Source: Strigops habroptila
Taxonomy: Eukaryota; Chordata; Aves; Psittaciformes; Psittacidae
Direction: 5' to 3'
DNA length: 64,000 nt
Assembly (NCBI RefSeq): GCF_004027225.2
Contig: NC_044290.2
Location: forward strand, 3,178,906-3,242,905
The notes below the pieces were generated by a model. The model ran no database searches. It worked only from the letters and a program-made list of their open reading frames with translations, and was not told the origin of the DNA. Below are positions 20,971 through 30,703 of the stretch, in pieces (positions within the stretch are counted from its first letter, which is position 1; every line of letters begins with the position of its first letter). A program made the translations under genes and the position numbers.

Positions 20971-22462
20971 TGTGAAACAGCACGTCCTGTTGTTCAGAGC
21001 AGTGCTGCGGGTCAGTGGGTGATTTTGTTGAGGAAAATGGATGTGTGCTTCAGCTTTGCAGCGCTCGGAGGTGTTTGTGGGCTCTGTGTGCCAGGTGAGT
21101 TCTGCTCTTACTAGCCAAGGGTTTGCACATCAGCAGCAAACTCCAAAAGCAAGGAGAAATCACAGTGATTAGACATGCTGGCAAAGAAAAATCAGAATCC
21201 ATCCAGGTGTGGCATCTGCTTTGTTTTCACACATTGTGTTTGCTTTGGAAGGGAGTAAATGGCAGCAGTCAGTAGAGCAGATGCATGGCCAGTGCTACCT
21301 GCTCCATCCTGCCGCTGCTCCCAGAGGTGCTCCAGGCGGTCTTGAAGTCTGGGAGAGATGGCAGCGCTGGGTTCCACCTGCTTGTTTCTCCCCAAAGCCA
21401 AATACTCTCCACAACACCCGGCCCAGCCTGAGGCCAGGCCCTGCTCTGGCTGCAGCACGGGTCCTGCGTGGCCGCACTGCTCTAGGGGTGACAGCAGCAC
21501 ACAGGGCAGACCTGCCTCCAGCAGCACACAAGAGCAGCAAAGGCTTGTGTCTGGAGAGAGAACAAGCTAAATTTCGCATGGAGGACTCAGGGTGATGAAT
21601 GTGTGAGTTACCTCCCTGCTTTCCTCCCTCTCCTTTACTTTCCTTGCTGCTTGTCTGCCTCACTCATCACTTTATCTCTTTGTTCCTCGCTCCTTCCTTC
21701 CCCTGTAGCTACTGCTTTATAGCTAGCTGTGGTCACATCTATCTGAAAGGTTCAGCAGTGTCACCTTGTGCCATGTTCATGTGTGGTACAAATGAGGCAA
21801 AGTAGTGAGCTGAGCTCTGAGCTCGGAATTTCTAATCCTGGCTCTTTTGCTGGCCTTACACAGATGCCTTAGAGCAACTCTTGGCTTCCTCACCTCCAGG
21901 ATGGGGCCATTGCTAAAATAGCCTACTTTTGGGGCAGCATGAGGCATGCTGGGTGGATCAGGTTCAAGAAAAAGCAGTTGAAAATGAATTAATCAGACTT
22001 GCTGGCCAGCAACATGTCGCTTCAGTAGCTTGCTTATCCCTGGGTTAGGTGTGATGCCTGCAGGAATAGCCCTGCTTTAGGGCTGTGATCAGACACACTG
22101 TGGGGCAGGCAGGGCTTTGGTGTGCAGAGAGGGTTTCCAGATGTAGTGCCTGCCTTCAGGCAGCCCAGTTGAGCTGCCTTTTGCCCAGGAGTGGACTATG
22201 TATCTGCTACTTCCCCGTTGCTGGAGGGGCAGCTGGAGCAGGCGATGCTACTGGAAGTGCTCTGTTGGTTTTGGTGGCTCCATAAGGGCAGCATCTGCCT
22301 TTCCTGCCAAAGCTGAGCCCAGAGGCTGGAAGCCAGTCAGAGCCTGGGGGTGTTAAAACCAGTGCTTCACCTCTCCAGGATGTCTTGGGAGGTGCTGCCT
22401 GTTCCCCAGCCCCGGGAAGAGCTGGGCTCCTGCGCCCTGTTGCAAGAGCAGCCAAGAGATGC
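20971..22462. other. Intergenic spacer, no gene recognised
   Basis: No recognisable gene or mobile element lies here. The cluster of overlapping open frames near 21200-21660 reflects GC-rich sequence, with no frame favoured. Confidence 0.45.
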
Positions 22463-22898
22463 TTCGAGGGCTGGAGCAGCTCTGCTCTGGAGCCAGGCTG
22501 AGAGAGCTGGGCTGGGGCAGCCTGGAGAAGAGAAGGCTCCTGAAGGGGACACCTTAGAGCAGCTCCAGTGCCTAAAGGGGCTCCAGAAAACCTGGAGAGG
22601 GGCTTTGGACAAGGGCCTGTAGGGACAGGAGAAGGGGAATGGCTTTAACCTGCCAGAGGGGAGATTGAGATGAGCTCTGAGGCAGAAGCTCTTCCCTGTG
22701 AGGGTGCTGAGGCGCTGGCACAGGGTGCCCAGAAAAGCTGTGGCTGCCCCATCCCTGGCAGTGTTCAAGGCCAGGTTGGACACAGGGGCTTGGAGCAACC
22801 TGCTCTAGTGGAAGGTGTCCCTGCCCGTGGCAGGGGGTTGGAACTGGATGAGCTTTAAGGTCCCTTCCAACACAAACCATTCCAGGATTCTATGATTC
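22463..22898 (+). mobile_element. CR1 LINE 3' fragment (subfamily A), sense
   Basis: This sense-strand CR1 runs from GGGCTGGAGCAGCTCTGC to the tail TTCCAGGATTCTATGATTC. It lies 1.5 kb from the antisense copy at 20621, so the two form a large inverted repeat. Confidence 0.95.
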
Positions 22899-24044
22899 AA
22901 TAAGAGGAGTTTGTCCCTAGGGAAAGGCTGTGGTAGTGCTGGGAACACTGGGGACAAGCTGTCTCTACTACAGTTTCTTCTGCCCTGGGTGCCTAACTTT
23001 TCAGGTGCTTACATTTGCTGCTGTTGTGTTAAATAAGGACATTTTGGAGGTGGTTGGATGGCTGGGCAAGGGCTGCAGCAGCTGCCCGTTGCACTGACGA
23101 AACACTGCCAGCCCACTGTGAGGGAAGGAGCAGATCTGCTTGAGTCTCCTGAGGAGCAAAGACGTTGAGTGTGTTCAAACAAGGTGGCTTTAAGCCCGAG
23201 AGGGAAGGTTCACTTTGCAGAAGTGGCTTTGCTTGGCATTGCAGTTCATCTTGTTAATAAATCTAATGTAACACCTCCCTGCAGAGCCCCTCAAGAACCC
23301 AGCTAACTGGGGGAGAGACAAGATCAGAGGTAGATAAACCTCCTTATCCATTATCAGCAAATGTAATCAGACTCTCCATCTGCTATCAAAGGCCCCTGCA
23401 ATCAGCAACTGGGAGCCAGCCATCCCCTACCTGCCTGCACAGATGCTTGGTCACTGCTGTGCCTTCGCTGCCTCTCTCTAGGCTCAGCCTGGTGTCATCT
23501 TAGATTAGTGGGCTTGTGTTCAAAGCCTCCTCTTGGAGAGCCAGGTAGAGCTGATGGGCTGAAACGACCACATGCACCTTGGTTAAGAAACCAGCGCTAG
23601 GTGGTTTAGAGCCATGGTCAGTTTAGTGCTTTGTGCTCCAAGGTGGAAATAAGATCCCTCTCTTTGCCAGGATTGCTTTTGGAATGTCTGCAGGAGACAG
23701 AACTCTTGGGATGGGTATTTATTGATGATGTGGGTGGGAGTGCTTGGTTTCCTTTCCCGCTCCTTCTGTGTCTGAGCTCAGACCTGTTTGGATGGGAGCA
23801 CCAGCACGCTGGGGTGTGCGGCTCCAGCACATCAGGTCTGTAGGTGCTCACCAAGGGGACAGTCCTGCCTTGGAGGAATCCGTGGTCTGAGCTGAGGACC
23901 CTGTTTTGCAGGTAGGGCACCAAGATGTCACCTGGCTTTTTGCTGGCACCTGAGTGCAGAGCTGAGATCTGCAGGCAGCGCGGTGGTGTGCAGCATTGCC
24001 TGTACTACAAGACCCTCTTTCCTGCTCTCCTGCTCCTTGGCTTC
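22899..24044. other. Intergenic spacer with candidate regulatory patch
   Basis: No gene is recognised. The stretch at 23230-23410 is rich in TTAATAAAT, GATAAAC, TTATC and ATCAGC-type motifs and could be a conserved element. Confidence 0.4.
23230..23410. promoter_or_regulatory. Candidate conserved non-coding element
   Basis: This AT-rich patch has repeated GATA-like (GATAAA, TTATC, CTATC) and TTAATAA motifs. It is non-repetitive and lies in the MFSD11-MGAT5B spacer. It is flagged from composition and motif density only. Confidence 0.22.
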
Positions 24045-24347
24045 ATCACAGAGTCATGGTTTGTGTTGGAAAGGACCTTAAGATCACCCAGTTCCAACCC
24101 CTGCCACGGGCAGGGACACCTTCCACTAGAGCAGGTTGCTCCAAGCCCCTGTGTCCAACCTGGCCTTGAACACTGCCAGGGATGGGGCAGCCACAGCTTC
24201 TCTGGGCACCCTGTGCCAGCGCCTCAGCACCCTCACAGGGAAGAGCTTCTGCCTGAGATCCAACCTGAACTTCCCCTGTTTCAGTTTGAACCCATCACCC
24301 CTTGTCCTATCGCTCCAGTCCCTGATGAAGAGTCCCTCTCCAGCATC
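24045..24347 (-). mobile_element. CR1 LINE 3' fragment (subfamily B)
   Basis: This antisense CR1 has the tail ATCACAGAGTCATGG at its left end and the GAACTTCCCCTGTTTCAG interior of subfamily B. Its 5' truncation point directly abuts the 3' tail of another CR1 at 24351. Confidence 0.93.
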
Positions 24348-24350
24348 CAT

Positions 24351-24507
24351 CATCACAGAATCCCAGCCTGCCTGAGGCTGAAAAAGACCTCTGGAAGTCA
24401 TCACCCCCCTGCTGAGGCAGGGCCATGTACTGCAGGTTACCCAGGACTAGATCCAGGTGGCTTCTGGATATCTCCAAAGATGGAAACGCCACCACCTCTC
24501 TCCTCAG
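24351..24507 (-). mobile_element. Second CR1 of a different subfamily, abutting the first
   Basis: CATCACAGAATCCCAGCC is followed by AAAAAGACCTCTGGAAGTCA, CCCCTGCTGAGGCAGGGCCA and GATCCAGGTGGCTTCTGGAT. This matches the antisense 3' end of the CR1-X-like group, which has TGCTCAAGCAGGGCCA in place of TGCCACGGGCAGGGACA. It is an older copy, in the same orientation as its neighbour. Confidence 0.8.
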
Positions 24508-25414
24508 GTGATCAGCATCATCTGTGTCTGACTGCATGAACAACACAGTGATCTTGCTCAGAGCACTGGCCCCCTCTTTGTGCCCACTCTGTGAAGGTTT
24601 TGCCTCCATTAGTGCCCCTCATTTGTCTTGGTGGTACCGATGGAGCAGTGGTGGGCTGATTTGCTGGAGATCTGTCGTTAGGGATAGAGCCATGTGGGCA
24701 TGTTTCAGTTTATTCCAACCACATCGTGCTCCTCCACCAGTCACATATAAAGGTTTGGAGACCACCAACACTTCCTACTTTCTCTCTTTCTCTCTTCCTA
24801 TTTCCTTTGAAACATTCATTATTCGGTACAAAAACCTGTCCCAGGTAGTTTCAGGATTCAACTTGCTGCATAAAACGAGCAAAAGAGCAAAAAATAACAG
24901 CGGATAAAGAACAGTTTAGTTCAGTCCCTAATTCTCTACAAAGTAATTATTCCTTTAAAAACCTGGGATTTGCTAAAAGTGCCACAATTACTTCTTCCAT
25001 TATGGCTCCAGAATGAAGCGCGCGTTTAATTAGTAAACATTTGGCATGCCTTTCAATAGGTTTTTAATTACATTAAAGGACACTGTCAAGGTGGCTTTCA
25101 TCATTTTTAATAGCCCTGGAGGTTTTTTTCCCCTCGCAGCTGAGTGCAGCTCTTTGGATTTCATTGGCTGCTCCAGACAAAGACAGGAGAAGCCTTTTCC
25201 CTAGAAAGGATAAATAAGAAAGGGCTGGTGTAGGTTTGGAGCTGAGCTGTGGTCTTCCTGCCTCTTGTCTCTCAGCTTGCTGGCAGCAAGGCTTGTAGCC
25301 CACTCTGCATTGTGCTGCAGGGAGGTGGGGGTGTCCCCATCCCTAAGCACTGTGGCAGCTCTCCAAGGGTCACCCCATGCTGTAAACCTTGTGCTAAACC
25401 ACAAGGTTTAGCTT
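24508..25414. other. Spacer with strong homeodomain-site-rich patch
   Basis: No gene is recognised. There is a CT-rich run at 24778-24805 and an AT-rich, TAATTA-bearing patch at 24920-25140, which is annotated separately. Confidence 0.45.
24920..25140. promoter_or_regulatory. Candidate conserved non-coding element / enhancer
   Basis: This patch contains TTTAATTAG, TTTTTAATTACATTAAAG, GTAATTATTCC and CACAATTAC, which are repeated TAAT-type homeodomain cores. A GCGCGC stretch in the middle has kept its CpGs. It carries no repeat signature. The appearance is typical of deeply conserved developmental enhancers, but conservation is untested. Confidence 0.3.
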
Positions 25415-25692
25415 AGGGCCTTTAGGGACAGGCCAAGGGGAATGGCTTTAACCTGCCAGAGGGGAGATTGAGATGAGCTCTTAGGCAGAAGCTCTTCCCT
25501 GTGAGGGTGCTGAGGCGCTGGCACAGGGTGCCCAGAGAAGCTGTGGCTGCCCCATCCCTGGCAGTGTTCAAGGCCAGGTTGGACACAGGGGCTTGGAGCA
25601 ACCTGCTCTAGTGGAAGGTGTCCCTGCCCATGGCAGGAGCATGGAACTGGATGAGCTTTAAGGTCCCCTCCAAACCATGCTGTGATTCTATG
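25415..25692 (+). mobile_element. CR1 LINE 3' fragment (subfamily A), sense
   Basis: This sense-strand CR1 runs from GGCCTTTAGGGACAGGCC to the tail TGTGATTCTATGA. It carries the subfamily A signature AACCTGCCAGAGGGGAGATT. Confidence 0.95.
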
Positions 25693-26976
25693 ATAAATCA
25701 CCCCATATTGTTCACCACCACTCCCTGGTGAAGCAGATGCCTTTACTACAGCCTTATGGCTCACAGCTGCTCCAAGGAGTAGCTCTCCTAATAAATCACT
25801 AGTCCTATAACTAGGCTTGATGTGAGCTTCCAGAGGAAACTCAGCTCTGGGTGAGCCCCCAGGCTCCTGCTTGGCTTTGTATACACAGTGTGCTCCTTCC
25901 CAAGGCTCTGAGATGCTGCGGGCAGAGGCTAGCCTTGATTAACCCCATCCAGTGATGGGGTGGTGCTGGTCCCCTGTCGGAGCAGGGAGGCTCGGCATGC
26001 CTGTGGTGCTGGTGGATGATAAACGAGGCTCTGAGCAGCAGCCCCAAGCATGGCAGAGGCCATTTGTCTGCATCCCCTGCTCTGCGTCGCAGGAGCTGAG
26101 CTTTCTGGCCCCTTCTTGGGAAGGTTTTCTAATTGCAAGGGATGGAAGCTGCTGCAGGCGGAGGCAGCCTGGCTGGAGCAGGGTTCCTGGGGTGTCCCTG
26201 AAGTGAAGGAATAACAGCACAGAGCGTGGTGCTGGGCAGGCAGCGCTGGTGGCATCTCCCAGCCTGGTGGCACAAGAGTTGGCTGGGGACGTGTGCTGGT
26301 CCTTTCTGCTCCTCTCTGCTCTGCTCCCCAGGCCTTTTACAGGCTGACCAACCAAACTGAGATGCATCTGGTTTAATTTCTGCTTGTGTTTCAGACACCG
26401 TTGCTGTTCTCTGGGGAGCAGGAGCTGCAGAGAATTAACATACCCAGTGTCTGCTTTAATGGCATTGGCTTTCTGCTCTGCTGGGTACTGGCAGGCTTCC
26501 CTGCAGCCACAGCCTCCTCCAGTATGGTCTGAGCACTTCTCCTTGGGTTCCTCAGGTTTTCCCCTTATTCCCATCTTTCTCCTCTACCTTACCCGCAACC
26601 TTCCCCTTCTCCTGCTTCCACTTGGCTCTCCACAAAGTTCTTCGCTTCTCCTGCCGTGACTGTCACACCCATGCATGGTCTTCAGTGAAGGCACCAAGTC
26701 TTCTTGACCCCAAAGCAGAGGGAGATGTGGAGCAATGGGGAGATGTAGGGATGGCTTGTGTCCCTCCATAGCCTCAGGGGGCTCTGAGGAATATCTTACC
26801 TACTGCCCCTCAAGCCAGGCAGCAAAGGAACCATGGCCTTTCATCCATTCCCCTTGCTGGAAGGCATTGCTGTGCAGCTTGTCCAACCATCTTTTGGTTG
26901 CGATGCCTCTTCCTGCCTCCCACCTCAGCACTGGCTTCAGTTTCCAGGGAGACAGCCTCTGGGAAAGCCGTGGAGG

Positions 26977-27056
26977 GCTGGAGCTGGCAGGACTGCAGAG
27001 CCCAGCCCCACGTAGTGGGTGCCCCAGGGGCCCCCTCTACCCCAGCCTGTATCCCA
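26977..27056 (+). repeat. Local dispersed repeat, copy 1
   Basis: The segment from GCTGGAGCTGGCAGGACTGC to CCCCAGCCTGTATCCCA recurs at 28457-28526 with the same ends and a diverged middle. Confidence 0.6.
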
Positions 27057-28098
27057 GGAGCAGCTCCTGTCTGTCCTGCTCAGCATCACTGCAGGAACTG
27101 ACCCTTGGGCCCTCCTTGGGTCTATGGAGCCTCTTTGCTCTGCAGGATCAGCCCCAGGGTGCCTGTCCCCTGGAGGTACTGGGGATGGATGCTGGGATGG
27201 AGGGTAAAACCCAGCCTGTGCTGGTGCCCTGGGAATGTGGCTGCCCTGATGCTGCTCCGTGCCCTGTCCCCATTGCCGTGGAGAGCTGACATCCCTGAGG
27301 TGTAACCTGCACACAGGATTTGTTCCTGCACCCACCACTGATGGAGATTTCTGGAAGAGAGCAAATGGTTGTGAATATGATAACAGCTTTGCAAGACTTC
27401 CACAAACTATGAATGCATGATAACATCTGCATAAATTATTCAAGCTAATCAGCATGGGGGATATTTCCCCGGCAATTTCGTATGGGCTCCTGAAGCTTGA
27501 TTGTCCCTCCCGCTGGGTGTGCTCCACCTCCTGCAGTACCAAGGGAAGGTCCTGAGCATCCCAGGTCTCCCAGCTCCTCCTTAAGACTGCAAACTGTTCT
27601 CCCTCCTGCCTGGATGTGCTTCCCCCCAGCTCCCAGCACTATTAACACCTCTAATTAGAGCTTCTTATTGATGTAGTGCTGTTTGTCTAACTGCAGCTGA
27701 TGAAGGCAGAGGAGCCATCAAGCCTAAATGAATCACACCTTCCCACCTCGCAGCACAGCAGCCTGCACACCCATCACCGTGCTCCTCAGGGCTGGGGGGG
27801 CAAGGAGAAAAGAAGCCAGGTAGGAAAGAAAGCACAGAACAAGTATGTGCTGCCAGCCATGGCCTTGCCTTGTCTCTGTGTAAGTGGCTTCAGGTATTCC
27901 TGGCATACCACTGTGCATGCAGTATCCCTTGGGAGAAAGGTGTCCCTCGTGTGCATGCCCATGTTCAGTGTTTCACTTGCCTTGTCTCAGGGAAAATACC
28001 CATTGGTACAGTGGGTGCTCCAAGGAGTAGGTGTGTTCTTCTGGGCACTTACAGAAACACCCTCGTGGGGTCACCCAGAAAGTGGGCCCAGCACCCAG

Positions 28099-28130
28099 GG
28101 ATGGAGGGATGGACGGATGGACGGACAGGT
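28099..28130 (+). repeat. GGAT/GGAC tetranucleotide microsatellite
   Basis: This is a run of imperfect GGAT, GGAG and GGAC units about 32 bp long. Confidence 0.7.
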
Positions 28131-28456
28131 GGGTGCTCATTGCAGGAGAGCCATGAGCACAGGGGGCTCATGGACATGAGCATCGGGGCAGGATCCAAAC
28201 TCGCAAAAGCAGCTGGGCATTGGGGTCTACCCTTATGGCTGGGGGACATGATCCTGCTCTCTCCTCCCAGCACAGGTATGTGGGAGAGGCTTGGGTGTTT
28301 GCCCCTCTGTAATGCCATCCCCAGGTATGAGCAATTGCTGGTGCTGAGGCAGTGCTCTGAGGATGCACTGAGGATGCTCTGAGGATGTGCTGAAGATTTG
28401 CTGCTACTGGTGTAATGAGAGAGAAAGGAAGGATTAATATAGCACCATGAAAACAT

Positions 28457-28526
28457 GCTGGAGCTGGCAGGACTGCACAGTCCAACCTCAGATCGTGGTT
28501 GCCCCTCTGCCCCAGCCTGTATCCCA
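28457..28526 (+). repeat. Local dispersed repeat, copy 2
   Basis: This is the partner of 26977-27056, in the same orientation and 1.48 kb away. It shares a 21-bp left block beginning GCTGGAGCTGGCAGGACTGC and the right block CCCCAGCCTGTATCCCA. Confidence 0.6.
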
Positions 28527-28724
28527 CCCACCATATCCCACCCAGGTTCCTCCTAGACCACTCACACTGACAGGGGAAGGCGACACTTGCCAAGCAGCTG
28601 GGTGCTGCAGGAGGGAGGATGCTGCTGTCCCTAAAGCACCCCCTGTTACCTCAAACCATCAGGCATTCCAGGGACGAAGTGGAGAGGGTGATGCACTCCA
28701 GAAGGAACATTTCCCTTCCCCCTC

Positions 28725-28880
28725 GCCGTTGGGTTTTATTAATTCCTCATGCAGTGAAGTCTCTATTAATAATGGCTCCAGGAGCTGGCTGCTAAGCTGG
28801 GTAATGAGATTCTCTACCTGCTGTTCCTGCGCTGCTGTGATTGTGTTTGGAGGACAAAATTCTATGTGGATTAATTAAAA
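28725..28880. promoter_or_regulatory. Candidate conserved non-coding element
   Basis: This patch contains TTTATTAATTCC, TCTATTAATAATGGC, GGTAATGAGATT and GGATTAATTAAAATG, which are dense TAAT cores in otherwise GC-rich spacer. It has no repeat signature. Conservation is untested. Confidence 0.27.
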
Positions 28881-30654
28881 TGAAAAACAAAAGGGGAAAA
28901 AAAAAAAAGAAGCGGGTTTTGTTTGAATTATTTACTAGTTTCCAGAAGACAAAGCAGTAATTGCAAGTGTCTTATTGCAGGTGTTTGGAGGGGGATGCTC
29001 CCTCCTCTGGCGAGAAGCAATGTCTTGTTATTTACTGATGCTGGAGGAGATGTATCAATCCTCACGGATGCCAAGCACAGCCCCGCTGCTCCTCGTTTTG
29101 CTGGTTCTGACTTGCTCCTCTTGGTTTTGGAAATGCAGAAGAGACAGGCTCCGAGACAGCTTTGACGTGGGGAAATGTGGGAAGATGTGGGGAATGTGCC
29201 AGCAGCTCTTCCCTTGTGTGTAAGGAAATGTTAGGGGAAGAAGCCCAAACCATCACACCCTGAGGAATGCCTGTTCTTGGTCAGCTTCCCATCCCTGCCA
29301 GGCCCCTCTGGGCCACACAGATGCTGCTGCATGTTCCTCATGGTGCCCCTTTCTGGATGCCCATCGTTCCGGGGGGATCCTGAGCCTGAAGGAAGGGGAA
29401 TTCCTCTAGGATTGGAACAAACGCCCTCTGAGGCTGGCTGAGGTCTCATCTCTAATGGACATGTCTGGGTCGTAATCCATGGCTGGGTCCAAACCCAGGG
29501 ACATCCCACTGTGTGCCATGTCACAGCTGTCCCACTGTATTGGGGTCTTACTGGGGTAGCTTCAGCATGCCCCAGTCTCTGTGGGGTTGGGATGGAGGGC
29601 TGGTATCAAACCAAGTGTTGAGATCCTTCACAGACCCTCTTAGCTGATGGATCAGCAGCATTTTAGGGAGTTGCTCTGTGGTTTTAGTGCTCTTTTACTC
29701 AACTGCTTCTCACCCTGATTGCCTCCGTCCATCTCCTCTCATCAAGGTCCTCAGGAGCTGCCTAATTGACTTCAAAGGGAACAGGACTTGCTTGACAATG
29801 AGTTCTGCATTCCTCAGCCCCCGTGGCAGAGCACTTGATGATCCCAGCACCAGCTCCCGCAGCACTTCATCTTCACTGGTTTGTCTATAGAAGAACAATA
29901 GAAAGAAAACCGAAAGAAAATAGTGCAAAAAATTCCATTCCATTACGTGATCAATATTCCTTTGTCTCCGTATTCAAGTTTTGAACCCTGCTGAGGAGGA
30001 ACAAGTGGAACTGCCTCGTTGGAGATGAGAAGTTGATCTTTAAAGCCAATAAAGATTTAGGATGGTGTAATTGCTTTAAGATTTGATACTTTAGGCTGTT
30101 CAAACTTCCAATTTTTAACCCAATGACATAGATCCTCGGCAACGGAGGTGATTCAAGATGAGGAGCAATGACACCTTGGTGTCCTGTAGGTGATGCTGTG
30201 CGCCTTGGGATGCGCACCCTCGAGGTCACTCATGGCTCAGTGGTGGTGGGGAGACATATGAGGTGGATGCTGCCTGTGCCCAAAAGCGTGAGCAGGGAGT
30301 GAAGGTGAAGAAGAGTAAGATGGGAAAGAATAGAGGGAGGGGAAGGAGAATGCACAATGTGCATGGAGGGCAGATCCATCCTGGGGCACCGAGGATGGAG
30401 GAGGCGGAAACACCTTTCTCCCTTTTCCATTGTCTCCACTGGGATGAAGGGGCAGGAGCCATCCTGAAATCAAACCGCATAGCAAAGCAAAGCTAGTGAA
30501 GCATTTTGTGCAGGGCAGCCCCAGATGTTCATCGGGGGTGAAGCCACCCCATTGTCAGCCCAGACTAAAGCATCCTGATGTGGAGGACGAGGCTGTGATC
30601 TTGCTCCAAGCACTCTCTAAGAGGTGGACCAGCCCTAATGGGATCAGCACAGCA

Positions 30655-30703
30655 CCCTTTCCCTTTCCCTTTCCCTTTCCCTTTCCCTTTCCCTTTCCCT
30701 TTT
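30655..30703 (+). repeat. (CCCTTT)n hexanucleotide microsatellite
   Basis: About eight perfect CCCTTT units are followed by an impure pyrimidine tract to about 30750. The strand asymmetry (pure pyrimidine/purine) and mirror symmetry make triplex formation possible. Confidence 0.95.

Noticed and set aside
25939-27542. Several overlapping 180-210-codon frames on both strands
   Set aside because: They overlap each other in several frames, give low-complexity Cys/Pro/Ser-rich translations and match no family. Chance frames in stop-poor GC-rich sequence explain them.
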